Part shown: positions 11,269 to 20,783 of the stretch, piece by piece | Position numbering within the stretch: the first letter of the stretch is position 1 | How the letters are laid out: each line of letters begins with the position of its first letter | Assembly (NCBI GenBank): GCA_020248945.1 | Contig: JADCGQ010000030.1 | Location: 1 to 64,000, forward strand | Length of the DNA: 64,000 nt | DNA from: Rubrivivax sp. | GTDB lineage: Bacteria > Pseudomonadota > Gammaproteobacteria > Burkholderiales > Burkholderiaceae_C | Direction: 5' to 3' | Translations under genes and position numbers: made by a program | The notes under the pieces: generated by a model | What the model saw: only the letters and a program-made list of their open reading frames with translations | Databases searched by the model: none | What the model was told of the DNA's origin: nothing

Positions 11269-11610
11269 CTACACGCCCAGCAGTTCCACTTCAAACACCA
11301 GCGTGGCGTTCGGCGGAATCACCCCGCCGGCGCCGCGTGCGCCGTAGCCCATCTCGGGCGGGATGGTGAGCACGCGCGTGCCGCCGACCTTCATGCCCTG
11401 CACGCCTTCGTCCCAGCCCCGGATCACCTGGCCCTGGCCGAGGCCGAAGCTGAAGGGCTGGCCGCGGTCCTTGCTGCTGTCGAACTTGCGGCCGCGGGCA
11501 TTGGCGGCGGCGGGGTCGTGCAGCCAGCCGGTGTAGTGCACGCGCACGTTCTGGCCGGCACGGGCTTCGGCACCGCTGCCGACGACGGTGTCTTCGATCT
11601 GGAGGCTCAT
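11269..11610 (-). CDS. FKBP-type peptidyl-prolyl cis-trans isomerase
   Basis: The ATG at 11610 gives 113 residues, the size of a single FKBP domain. The fold is clear: [60 protein letters not shown] and [14 protein letters not shown] contain the conserved Asp, Phe, Trp and Tyr of the active site. No signal peptide is present, so it is cytoplasmic. A good Shine-Dalgarno (AGAAGGAA) precedes the start, and the start overlaps the gluQ stop as ATGA, so it is translated in an operon with gluQ. Confidence 0.94.
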   Translation of the reverse strand: MSLQIEDTVVGSGAEARAGQNVRVHYTGWLHDPAAANARGRKFDSSKDRGQPFSFGLGQGQVIRGWDEGVQGMKVGGTRVLTIPPEMGYGARGAGGVIPPNATLVFEVELLGV

Positions 11611-12521
11611 CGTGTTCCTTCTCGGGGTTCTGCAAAAGAGCCCGCGATGATGCCAGCCCAGGCCGCCACGGCCGCCGCCAGGCCCTCGGCCGGCGTCGAA
11701 GAAGGCGGCCACGCCAGCCCGAGCACACCCGCCGCCGCCGCCAGCGCCGAGCGCACCGCCGCCGCGTCGTGCAGGGCCAGCGGCGCCGCGCCGTTCTGCT
11801 TGCTCAGCTTGTGGCCATCGGCCGCGTGCACCAGCGGCGTGTGCAGGTAAACAGGCCGCGGCAGGTCGAGCGCCTGCTGCAGCGCGATCTGGCGCGCCGT
11901 GTTGTCGGCCAGGTCTTCGCCGCGCACGACATGCGTGATGCCCTGGGCCGCGTCGTCCACCACCACCGCCAGCTGGTAGGCCCACAGGCCGTCGGCACGC
12001 CGCAGCACGAAGTCACCCACTTCGGCGGCCAGGTCCTGCTGCTGCGCGCCCAGCCGGCGGTCGTGCCAGTGCAGCACGCCATCCACGCGCAAGCGCACCG
12101 CGCGCGGCGGCTTGCCGTGCAGGCCGCTGCGGCAGGTGCCGGGGTAGACACGCTCGCCGAAGCGCTGGTGGCTGCGGCCAGCGGCGGCCAGCGCGGCGTC
12201 GATGTCGGCGCGGGTGCAGCCGCATTCATAGGCGCGGCCCCGCTCGCGAAGCGTGTGCAGGGCCTCGGCGTAGGCCGCGCCGCGCGTGTGCTGCCAGACC
12301 GGCGGCTCATCGGGGAGCAGCCCGCAGGCCGCGAGCTGGCCGAGGATGGCCTCGCCTGCGCCGGCCACGCAGCGCGGCGTGTCGGTGTCCTCGATGCGCA
12401 CCAGCCAGCGCCCGCCGTGCGCGCGCGCATCGAGCCAGCTGGCCAGCGCCGCCACCAGCGAGCCGGCGTGCAGCAAGCCGGTGGGCGACGGCGCAAAGCG
12501 GCCGCGGTAGGCCGGCTGCAT
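11607..12521 (-). CDS. gluQ: glutamyl-Q tRNA(Asp) synthetase
   Basis: From the ATG at 12521 the product has 304 residues and is a GluRS catalytic core without the anticodon-binding domain, as expected for GluQ-RS, which glutamylates queuosine at position 34 of tRNA(Asp). Visible motifs are the class I HIGH variant ([15 protein letters not shown]), RIEDTDTPR, the zinc-type cysteines (CGCTRADID ... YPGTC) and the KMSKS equivalent (HKLSKQNG). It overlaps the FKBP gene by four bases. Confidence 0.94.
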   Translation of the reverse strand: MQPAYRGRFAPSPTGLLHAGSLVAALASWLDARAHGGRWLVRIEDTDTPRCVAGAGEAILGQLAACGLLPDEPPVWQHTRGAAYAEALHTLRERGRAYECGCTRADIDAALAAAGRSHQRFGERVYPGTCRSGLHGKPPRAVRLRVDGVLHWHDRRLGAQQQDLAAEVGDFVLRRADGLWAYQLAVVVDDAAQGITHVVRGEDLADNTARQIALQQALDLPRPVYLHTPLVHAADGHKLSKQNGAAPLALHDAAAVRSALAAAAGVLGLAWPPSSTPAEGLAAAVAAWAGIIAGSFAEPREGTR

Positions 12522-12529
12522 GCCTGGGG

Positions 12530-13501
12530 CTAGAGCCGGTGCACGTGGCGTTCGATCAGCGAACGCCGCGTCGCCGGGCTCTCGAGCTGCTTCAGCCACC
12601 ACTGCAGCGCGCGGCCCAGGCCGAGTGCGCTGCGCTCGGCCCGCCAGGCGCAGTGCAGCCGCGCGGTCGGGCTGCTGCGCAAAGTGGACTTCAGCACCAG
12701 GCGGCCGGCCTCGATGTGCGGCCGCGCCATCGCTTCGGGCAGAAAGCCGCTGCCCAGGCCGCGCAGCAGGGCCTCGAGCTTGGCGCGCGTGCTCGGCACG
12801 GTCAGCACGTCCTGGCCCGGCAACAGGTTCACGGTGCGTGGTGTCAGGCGCTGGGCCGTGTCGGCCACGGCCACGGCGCGGTGGTGCACCAGCACGGCGT
12901 CGTCGAGCGGCCCTTCGGCCGCGGCCAGCGCATGGTGCGGTGCCACGCAGTAGACGAAGGGCATGTCGCCGAGCTTGTGCAGCTCGATGCCACCGGGGTT
13001 GGGGTGCTCGCCGCTGATGCCGATGGCCAGCTCCACCTGCCCCGTGACCAGCGCCTCCCAGGTGCCGGCCAGCACGTCGGTGCGCAGGCGCAGCCGGGTG
13101 CCGGCATCGGCGTTGTCCTGGCAGAAGGCCTCGACGAGCTCGAAGACGGTGCCGTGCGAGAGGATGTCCTCGACGCTGATCGCCAGCTGCGTCTCCCAGC
13201 CGTTGGCCACGCGGCGCACGCGGCTGGCCACGGCGGCCATTTCCTGCAGCAGCCGGCGGCCTTCGTGCAGCAGTTCGCGGCCGGCGTCGGTGAGCTGGGC
13301 CTGGCGCGAGCTGCGGTCGAACAGCAGCGCGTCCAGGCTCTCCTCGAGCTGGCGCACACTGTAGGTCAGGGCCGACGGCACCTTGCCGAGTTCGCGCGCG
13401 GCGGCGGCAAAGCTGCCGGTGCGCGCGATGGTGTCGACCATCGTCAAGGCCTCCGGCGTGAGGGCCTGGTGATGCTCGGGGCGGTGGTTGCGGTCGGGCA
13501 T
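12530..13501 (-). CDS. LysR-family transcriptional regulator
   Basis: The 323-residue protein has an N-terminal winged helix-turn-helix at about residues 14-74 ([36 protein letters not shown]) and a periplasmic-binding-like effector domain. It stands divergent from the pirin gene with 95 bases between them, so LysR may control that gene, a common arrangement for LysR-pirin pairs. The effector is unknown. Its stop is 8 bases from the start of gluQ, so it may read into that operon. Confidence 0.9.
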   Translation of the reverse strand: MPDRNHRPEHHQALTPEALTMVDTIARTGSFAAAARELGKVPSALTYSVRQLEESLDALLFDRSSRQAQLTDAGRELLHEGRRLLQEMAAVASRVRRVANGWETQLAISVEDILSHGTVFELVEAFCQDNADAGTRLRLRTDVLAGTWEALVTGQVELAIGISGEHPNPGGIELHKLGDMPFVYCVAPHHALAAAEGPLDDAVLVHHRAVAVADTAQRLTPRTVNLLPGQDVLTVPSTRAKLEALLRGLGSGFLPEAMARPHIEAGRLVLKSTLRSSPTARLHCAWRAERSALGLGRALQWWLKQLESPATRRSLIERHVHRL

Positions 13502-13596
13502 GGCTTCATCTTATTTGAACGAGGGCTTGAAGCCGCCTTCACCCGACACCGGCTCGGCTGGGCGACGATCGCGGTTGTTCTGACCGGAGCACCGCC

Positions 13597-14319
<723 letters not shown>

Positions 14320-14324
14320 AGTCC

Positions 14325-14337
14325 GCCTGCGGCAGGC
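14325..14337. terminator. small hairpin between convergent genes
   Basis: GCCTG-CGG-CAGGC lies in the 22-base gap between the pirin gene and a convergent small gene. There is no T-tract. Confidence 0.3.
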
Positions 14338-14341
14338 CGCG

Positions 14342-14578
14342 TCAGTCGGCCGGCGGGGGCTTCGCCGCGGGGGGCTCGTTGCGCAGCAAGGTCCAGGCGG
14401 CCAGCAGGCCGCAGCCCACGTTGAGCAGCGCCACGAAGGCCAGCAGCAGCAGCCCCACGGTGTTCAGCGGCAAGGCCCGCATCGCCCAGGTGCACACCGA
14501 CGACAGCGCGTTGAAGCCCACCATCATCCAGAACATCGGGTTGCGCGGCTGCCACAGCCGCTTCCACTGCACCGACAT
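14342..14578 (-). CDS. small two-helix membrane protein of unknown function
   Basis: The 78-residue protein has two hydrophobic segments (about residues 15-32 and 40-63) and a Pro/Ala-rich tail. The start MSVQWKRLWQPRNPMFWMMVGFNALS is reasonable for an inner-membrane protein. It starts only three bases after the stop of the MetE-like gene on the same strand, so both are probably one transcript. I do not recognise the family. Confidence 0.65.
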   Translation of the reverse strand: MSVQWKRLWQPRNPMFWMMVGFNALSSVCTWAMRALPLNTVGLLLLAFVALLNVGCGLLAAWTLLRNEPPAAKPPPAD

Positions 14579-14581
14579 CGC

Positions 14582-15604
14582 TCAGCCGCCCAGGCGTTGA
14601 TCAGCCAGCCGTGCACCGGCGCCCAGCGCCTGCAGCTTGGCCTCGGCCACGGCCCGCGACATCGGTGCCAGGCCGCAGTTGGTGCAGGCAATGAGGTGCT
14701 CCCGCGGCACGTACTGCAGCGCCAGCGCCAGCGTGTCGGCCACTTCCTCGGGCGTTTCGATGCGGTCGCTGGCGACGTCGATCACGCCCACCATCACGTC
14801 CTTGCCCTTCAGCAGCGCCATCAGCTCCGGCGGCACCTGGCTGTGGATGCACTCGAGGCTGACCTGGTCGATGGCGCTATTGGCCAGCGCCGGGAACACC
14901 TGCTCGTACTGCCGCCACTGCTCGCCCAGCGTGGCCTTCCACTTGACGTTGGCCTCGATGCCGTAGCCGTAGCAGATGTGCACGGCCGTCGTGCAGTGCA
15001 GGCCCTCGATGGCGCGCTCCAGCGCCGCCACGCCCCACTCGGCGGCCTCGGCCATGTAGACGTTGAAGGCCGGCTCGTCGAACTGGATCACGTCGATGCC
15101 GTCGGCCTGCAGGGCCCGCGCCTCTTCGTTCAACAACTCGGCAAAGGCAAAGGCCATCTTCACGCGGTCGCCGTAGAAGCGGTCGGCCACGGTGTCGACG
15201 ATGGTCATCGGCCCGGGCAGCGTGAACTTGGTGCGCCGCGTCGTGTGCGCGCGCAGGAAGCGCGCCTCGGTGGCGTGCACGCGGCCCTTCAGGCGCAGCG
15301 GCGCCACGACCTGCGGCACGAGGGCCTTGTAGCGGTCGTTGCGGATGCCCATCTCGACCTTGTTGGCGAAGTCGATGCCCTCGACCCGCTCAAGGAAGCC
15401 GTGCACGAAGTGCTGGCGGCTCATCTCGCCGTCGCCGATGACGGCCAGGCCGGCGTCCTCTTGCGCCTTGATCCACAGCAGCGTGGCGTCGAGCTTGGCC
15501 TGTGCCAGATCGGCGCCCTCGCCGCGCCACAGCGGCCAGAGCTTGCCGGTTTCGGCGAGCCAGGCGGGTTTGGGCAGGCTGCCGGCGATGGCGGTGTCGA
15601 ACAT
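14582..15604 (-). CDS. core MetE: cobalamin-independent methionine synthase C-terminal domain protein
   Basis: The protein has 340 residues and corresponds only to the catalytic C-terminal barrel of MetE. It keeps the zinc and homocysteine residues: FDEPAFN, HICYGYG (His and Cys) and the late CTNCGLAP (Cys). Full MetE is about 750 residues and needs the N-terminal half for folate; short core-MetE proteins act on other methyl donors, in some cases corrinoid proteins. The donor here is unknown. The gene is divergent from the histidine kinase at 15758; I found no known riboswitch in the 153-base gap. Confidence 0.87.
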   Translation of the reverse strand: MFDTAIAGSLPKPAWLAETGKLWPLWRGEGADLAQAKLDATLLWIKAQEDAGLAVIGDGEMSRQHFVHGFLERVEGIDFANKVEMGIRNDRYKALVPQVVAPLRLKGRVHATEARFLRAHTTRRTKFTLPGPMTIVDTVADRFYGDRVKMAFAFAELLNEEARALQADGIDVIQFDEPAFNVYMAEAAEWGVAALERAIEGLHCTTAVHICYGYGIEANVKWKATLGEQWRQYEQVFPALANSAIDQVSLECIHSQVPPELMALLKGKDVMVGVIDVASDRIETPEEVADTLALALQYVPREHLIACTNCGLAPMSRAVAEAKLQALGAGARLADQRLGG

Positions 15605-15757
15605 GGGGTCTCCGATGGGGGTGGGCGCGTGCGGCGAAGGGGCGCGAGGTTACTACCGCTGCCGCGCCCGTCGCCCGCGCCGGGGTGTTCGTCGCGCCAG
15701 TGACGCGGCGGTCTCGCGGCGCCACGGCCGCGGGCGCGGCGCTTAAGCTTCTGCCCG

Positions 15758-17092
15758 GTGAAGTTGCCTGCCATGCCCTCCCCCGCGGCCCACGCGACGC
15801 TGCCCTTGCCGCCACCGGCCAGCGCCGAAACCGATCTCGCCCGCCCGCTGCCCGAGGCGCTGGCCGGCCGCGCCCATGGCTGGCTGACCAACTACCGCCG
15901 CTGGCCCGTGTTCAGCCCGGCGTGGGTGCGGGGTCGGGCCCGCTCGGTAGGGCTGCTGATCACCGTGCTCTACCTGCTGACGATGAGCGCCGCCCTCACC
16001 GGTGCGGCGCCCAAGGCGCCGCTGGGCGGCTTCGTGCAGTTGACGATCACCTTGCTGGTGCCGCTGCTGGCCGGCCCCTGGCTGGGCAGCCTGGCGCGCC
16101 GGCGGGCCCTGGCGCGCGGCCTCGGCCTGCGCGCGGAGCTGGCGGCCGTGGCCGGCGCGCTGGCCGCGGTGGTGCTGGCGGTGGCCGCCTTCAACCACTG
16201 GGGCGCCGAGCCCATGAAACAAGGCATCGCCGAATGGACGGGCATGGTCGACGAGACGGGCCAACGCCGGCGCGTCACGCTGTCGATCGGCATCTTCATC
16301 CGCGGCGACGGGCCCGAGAGCAACGACATGCCGGCCGACGCGCGCAGCACCTCGCCGGAGCCGAGCACCCACCTGGCCTTTGCGCTCATGGGCGCCTTGC
16401 TCGCCGGCGGCCTGGCACTGCCGCGCCTGCGCCGCGAGCACGACGGCCTGCGCGCCCTCGCCGCCGAAGAAGCCCTGGTGCGCGCGCAGCAGCAGCGGCG
16501 CGAGGCCGAGCTGCGGCTGTCGGTGCTGGCGGCGCAGGTCGAGCCGCACTTCCTGTTCAACACCCTGGCCGGCGTGCGCAGCGCCATCACCAGCGACCCC
16601 GCACGCGCCGCCGCACTGATCGACAGCCTGGCTGAGTACCTGCGGGCCGCGATCCCGCGCCTGCGCAGCGATGGCGGTGCCGAGGCCACGCTGGCCGGCC
16701 AGGTGGAGATCGCGCGCGCCTACCTGGCGCTGATGGTGGCGCGCATGCCTCGCCTGTCGTTCTCGATCGAGCTGCCGGCGGATCTGGGCGCACTCGGCTG
16801 CCCGCCGCTGATGCTGGTGTCGCTGGTCGAAAACGCCATCAAGCACGGCGCCGAGCCCAAGGTGGGGCCGGTGCACGTGGCCTTGCAGGCCCAGCTCGAC
16901 GCCCTCGGGCGGCTGCAGGTCAGCGTGTCGGACGACGGCGCCGGCTTCGGCGCCTCGGTCGGCGGCACCGGCATCGGCCTGGCCAACATCCGCGAGCGGC
17001 TGCAGCAGATGCACGGCGAGCGCGCCGCCCTGGTGCTGCGGGCGCGGCCCGAGGGCGGTGTCTGCGCCACGCTGACATGGCCGATCGACTGA
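15758..17092 (+). CDS. LytS/AlgZ-type sensor histidine kinase
   Basis: With the GTG at 15758 the protein has 444 residues; the ATG at 15773 is an alternative. Membrane helices near residues 64-82, 87-105, 126-144 and 205-225 frame a periplasmic loop. The cytoplasmic part is the His_kinase type of LytS: phospho-acceptor in QVEPHFLFNTLA, then an ATPase domain with the N box (LVENAIKHGAEPK) and G boxes (VSDDGAGFG, GTGIGLANIRERL). It overlaps or abuts its LytTR response regulator, so the two form a two-component system. The signal is unknown. Confidence 0.91.
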   Translation: MKLPAMPSPAAHATLPLPPPASAETDLARPLPEALAGRAHGWLTNYRRWPVFSPAWVRGRARSVGLLITVLYLLTMSAALTGAAPKAPLGGFVQLTITLLVPLLAGPWLGSLARRRALARGLGLRAELAAVAGALAAVVLAVAAFNHWGAEPMKQGIAEWTGMVDETGQRRRVTLSIGIFIRGDGPESNDMPADARSTSPEPSTHLAFALMGALLAGGLALPRLRREHDGLRALAAEEALVRAQQQRREAELRLSVLAAQVEPHFLFNTLAGVRSAITSDPARAAALIDSLAEYLRAAIPRLRSDGGAEATLAGQVEIARAYLALMVARMPRLSFSIELPADLGALGCPPLMLVSLVENAIKHGAEPKVGPVHVALQAQLDALGRLQVSVSDDGAGFGASVGGTGIGLANIRERLQQMHGERAALVLRARPEGGVCATLTWPID

Positions 17093-17106
17093 CGAAAGAC
17101 CGCCCG

Positions 17107-17907
17107 ATGCCCCAGACCCCACCCGGCCCGGTGACGGCCCTGATCGCCGACGACGAAGACCTGCCGCGCAGCGAGCTGCGCCGCATGCTGGCCCAGGCAT
17201 GGCCCGAGCTCAAGGTCGTGGCCGAGTGCGAAGACGGCCCTTCGGCGCTGGAAGCGCTGCAGGCGGCCCGCCCCGATGTCGCCTTTCTCGACATCCGCAT
17301 GCCGGGCTCGAACGGCCTGCAGGTGGCGCAGGCCGCACTGGCGCAGTCCGAGGCCGGCCGGCCCTGCCACGTGGTGTTCACCACCGCCTACGACAGCCAC
17401 GCCGTCGCGGCCTTCGAGGCCGGCGCGGTGGACTACCTGCTCAAGCCCGTGGCGGCTGAGCGCCTGGCGCAGGCCGTGGCCCGGGTGCGCGAGCGGCTGG
17501 CGGCCCGCGACGGCCCGCCACCGGCCGCGGTGGCAACCCTGCTCGAGCAGCTGTCGGGCCACCTCGGGCGCGGCGAGGCCCCGCGGCTGCGCTGGCTCAG
17601 CGCCAGCGTCGGCGAGACGATCAAGCTCTTCGGCATCGACGAGATCCTGTTCTTCCAGAGTGACGAGAAGTACACCCGCGTCGTCACCGCCACCGACGAA
17701 GCCCACGTGCGCAAGCCCTTGAAGGAGCTGCTCGACAGCCTCGATCCCGGCGAGTTCTGGCAGGTGCACCGCGGCGTCGTCGTGCGCGCCAGTGCCATCG
17801 CCCGCGCCCAGCGCGACGACCTCGGCCGCATCACGCTGCACCTGCGCCAGCACCCCGAGAAGCTGGCGGTCAGCCAGGCCTGGGCCTGGCGCTTCAAGCC
17901 GATGTAG
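17107..17907 (+). CDS. LytTR-family response regulator
   Basis: The receiver domain has the acidic pair (IADDEDLPR), the phospho-Asp in VAFLDIRMPG, the Thr in FTTAYD and the Lys in YLLKPV. The C-terminal LytTR domain (about residues 165-266) shows the typical ILFFQSDEKYTRVVT and FWQVHRGVVVR segments that bind DNA. I chose the ATG at 17107; an ATG at 17077 inside the kinase gene would add ten residues. It is the partner of the LytS-type kinase just upstream. Confidence 0.9.
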   Translation: MPQTPPGPVTALIADDEDLPRSELRRMLAQAWPELKVVAECEDGPSALEALQAARPDVAFLDIRMPGSNGLQVAQAALAQSEAGRPCHVVFTTAYDSHAVAAFEAGAVDYLLKPVAAERLAQAVARVRERLAARDGPPPAAVATLLEQLSGHLGRGEAPRLRWLSASVGETIKLFGIDEILFFQSDEKYTRVVTATDEAHVRKPLKELLDSLDPGEFWQVHRGVVVRASAIARAQRDDLGRITLHLRQHPEKLAVSQAWAWRFKPM

Positions 17908-17984
17908 CGTCGGGGGTCTTCACAGAGGGCGATGCGCGGCGATACTTGCAAGCCGAGCCGGCACTCCGGCCACGCTAACCGCCG

Positions 17985-20756
17985 ATGAGCCCTGAAGACG
18001 TCCCGTCCCGCGACGACATCACCCGCCTGCGCCAGGAACTCGCCGACGCTCGGGCCGAGGCCGCGCTGCTGCGGCGGCGCCTGGCTGCGGCGCAGACCAT
18101 TGGCCGCCTGGGCACCTGGGAAAGCGACATCACCGGCGGCACCCTGTGCTGGGACGAGGGCGCGCAGCGCTGCTGGGGCTTCGAGCCCGGCGGTACACCT
18201 GCGGCGACCGAGCTGCTGGCGCGGGTGATCGAGGCCGACCGCGACACCGTCCAGCGCTACTCGCAGGCCAGTCGGCAGCGCTGTGGACCATATGCCATCC
18301 GCTTTCGCATCGTCACGCCCGCGGCCGAGGAGCGCCTGCTTCACCTGCAGTGGCAGGTCGAGCCCGGCCCCGACGGCAAGCCGGCGCGCATGGTGGGCGT
18401 GGTGCTCGACGAGACGAACACGCTCAAGCCGCTGGTCGGTGCCGGCGACCTGAGCTCGCAGCTGGCCCTGGCCGTCGAACTGGGCGACATCCTGGTCTGG
18501 CGGCACGACCTCGCCGAAGGCCGCGTCTACTGGAGCCCGTCGGGTTGGCGCACGCTGGGCCTGGTGCCGCGCACCGAGGGCCTCAGCCTCGACGAGGTGC
18601 GCGACCTGATCCATCCCGACGACCTGCCCCGCGTAGCCGCCTCGATGCGGCAGGCGCTCGACAGCGATCGGCCGGTCGACCTCGAAGCGCGCTACCGCCA
18701 CGCCGACGGCCACTGGCGCACGCAGCTGCTGCGCCGGTCGGTGCTGCGCAACGAGCAGGGCCAGCCGGTGGCGTTCCTGGGTGTGGCGCTCGACATCACC
18801 GGCCGCCGCGCGCAACAACGCCGCGCCCAGGCCATGGCCGAGCGCTTCGAGGCCGTCACGCGCGCCGCTGGCGTCGGCCACTGGGTCAACCACGTCGGCC
18901 AGAACCGCCTGGAATGGAGCGCCGAATGCCGCGAGATGCACGGCATGGGCGCACACGAGCCGGTGCCGAACGCGCGCCAGTGGCTCGAGCAGTGGGTGCA
19001 CCCGGACGACCGCGCCCGAGTACTCGAGGCCATGGCCCGCCTGCCGGCGCCGGGCATGGCCGGGGTGGACACCGCGCTGCGCATCGTGCGCCGCGACGGC
19101 GAGGTGCGGCAACTGTCCAGCCACACGCGCGTCGAGGACGAGGGCGACGGCCCGGTGATCTTCGGCGTGCTGATCGACGTGACCGAGCGACTGCGCTCCG
19201 AGACCGCGCTGCGCGGCGCGCAGGAGCGCATCACGCTGGCGCTGCAGGGCGCCGGCATCGGCACCTGGGAGATGGACCTGGAGTCGCGCCGCACGGTCTG
19301 GGACGAGCAGATGTGGCGTCTGCGCGGCCGCGAGCCCCAGGCCGTGTCGCCGTCGATCGACGAGCTCTGGCAGTGGACGCACCCCGAAGACCACGACGCG
19401 TCCCGCGAGCTGTACCGCCGCGCAGAAGCCGCCTCGGCGGCGCTGGACAACGAGTTCCGCATCGTCACGCCCGATGGGCAGGTGCGCTGGCTGGCCTCGC
19501 GCTCGTCGGAGGTGCGCGACGCCGACGGCCGCCGCCGCCGCATCGGCGTCAACTGGGACGTGACGGCAGCGCGCACGGCCGAGGTGGCCCGCCGCGACTC
19601 CGAACTGGCGCGGCGCGAGAGCCAGGCGAAGTCGCAGTTCCTGGCGCGCATGAGCCACGAACTGCGCACGCCACTGAACGCCGTGCTCGGCTTCGCGCAG
19701 CTGATGCTGGCCGACGAAGCTGGCACCGACGGCGCGGCGGCTTCGCGCCGGCGGCGCCTGCACCACGTGCAGGCGGCCGGCAAGCATCTGCTCGAGTTGA
19801 TCAACGACGTGCTCACCTTGTCGGGCGTGGACAGCGGCGAGCTTCCGCTGGTGGCGCAGCCCGTGGCCTTGAGCGAGTTGCTGTCGCAGGTGCTGCCGAT
19901 GCTGCAGCCGCTGCAGGCCGGCCACGACGTCATCCTGACACAGGCCGTACCCGAGGGCCTGCACGTCAGCGGCGACGCCACGCGCCTGCGCCAGGTGCTG
20001 CTGAACCTGCTGGGCAACGCCATCAAGTACAACCGGCCCGGGGGCCGCGTTCACGTCGCGGTGCAGGCCGACGGCGTGCGCGTGCGCCTGAGCATCAGCG
20101 ACACCGGCCGCGGCATGGACCCGCTTCAGCTGAGCCACCTTTTCGAGCCCTTCAACCGGCTGGGTGCCGAGCGCAGCGAAGTCGAAGGCACCGGCATCGG
20201 CCTGGCCATCGTGAAGGCGCTGGTCGAGCGCATGAAGGGCAGCGTTCGCGCCGAGAGCACGCCCGGCGTCGGCAGCGTGTTCACGGTCGATCTGCCGTGG
20301 GCGGCCGCCCAGGCTGCAAACACCAAGGCCGACGCCGACCCAGGCCCGCAGGCCGCCGCCGGCCAGCGCAACGGGCCTCGTCACACGCTGCTCTACGTCG
20401 AAGACAACCCCGTCAATGCGCTGATCATCGCGGAGCTCGTGGCACGCCGCCGCGATCTGGTGCTGCACATCGCGACCGACGGCCTGAGCGGGGTCACCCA
20501 GGCCCGCACGCTGCGGCCCGAGCTCGTGCTGCTGGACATGCAGTTGCCCGACATCGACGGCTTCGAGGTGCTCAGGCGCCTGCGCGCCGACTCGGCGACA
20601 GCGGCCATTCCGGTGATCGCGCTCAGCGCCAACGCCATGCCCGAGGACATCGACCGCGCCCTGGCTGCCGGCTGCGCCGACTACTGGACCAAGCCGCTGG
20701 ACTTCCGGGCCTTCATGGCCGGGCTCGACGCGCTGTTCGGCAAGTCGCCGCGCTGA
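17985..20756 (+). CDS. hybrid sensor histidine kinase with four PAS domains
   Basis: The 923-residue soluble protein begins with a short coiled coil (about 10-38), then four PAS/PAC units at about 38-145, 155-270, 282-400 and 408-525 (each ending in patterns such as GVALDITGRR or GVLIDVTERL). A HisKA domain follows (FLARMSHELRTPLNA, about 545), an ATPase (NLLGNAIKYNRPGG, ISDTGRGMD, GTGIGLAIVKAL), and a C-terminal receiver (YVEDNPVNA, LVLLDMQLPD, TKPLD). There is no membrane segment, so it senses a cytoplasmic signal. No cognate output gene is adjacent. Confidence 0.92.
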   Translation: MSPEDVPSRDDITRLRQELADARAEAALLRRRLAAAQTIGRLGTWESDITGGTLCWDEGAQRCWGFEPGGTPAATELLARVIEADRDTVQRYSQASRQRCGPYAIRFRIVTPAAEERLLHLQWQVEPGPDGKPARMVGVVLDETNTLKPLVGAGDLSSQLALAVELGDILVWRHDLAEGRVYWSPSGWRTLGLVPRTEGLSLDEVRDLIHPDDLPRVAASMRQALDSDRPVDLEARYRHADGHWRTQLLRRSVLRNEQGQPVAFLGVALDITGRRAQQRRAQAMAERFEAVTRAAGVGHWVNHVGQNRLEWSAECREMHGMGAHEPVPNARQWLEQWVHPDDRARVLEAMARLPAPGMAGVDTALRIVRRDGEVRQLSSHTRVEDEGDGPVIFGVLIDVTERLRSETALRGAQERITLALQGAGIGTWEMDLESRRTVWDEQMWRLRGREPQAVSPSIDELWQWTHPEDHDASRELYRRAEAASAALDNEFRIVTPDGQVRWLASRSSEVRDADGRRRRIGVNWDVTAARTAEVARRDSELARRESQAKSQFLARMSHELRTPLNAVLGFAQLMLADEAGTDGAAASRRRRLHHVQAAGKHLLELINDVLTLSGVDSGELPLVAQPVALSELLSQVLPMLQPLQAGHDVILTQAVPEGLHVSGDATRLRQVLLNLLGNAIKYNRPGGRVHVAVQADGVRVRLSISDTGRGMDPLQLSHLFEPFNRLGAERSEVEGTGIGLAIVKALVERMKGSVRAESTPGVGSVFTVDLPWAAAQAANTKADADPGPQAAAGQRNGPRHTLLYVEDNPVNALIIAELVARRRDLVLHIATDGLSGVTQARTLRPELVLLDMQLPDIDGFEVLRRLRADSATAAIPVIALSANAMPEDIDRALAAGCADYWTKPLDFRAFMAGLDALFGKSPR

Positions 20757-20783
20757 GGGCGCGGCCGCCCCGCACCAGGGGCC

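Noticed and set aside
15605-15757. SAH, SAM or cobalamin riboswitch before the core MetE gene
   Set aside because: A GAGACC and a TCACTG-like piece are present on the minus strand but in the wrong order and without the conserved core of any of these riboswitches.
17433-20468. Long minus-strand open frame of 1011 codons opposite the LytTR and PAS-kinase genes
   Set aside because: It lies antisense to clearly coding genes with intact domains; its translation is His/Arg/Gln/Ala-rich without any family motif, typical of GC-rich shadow frames.
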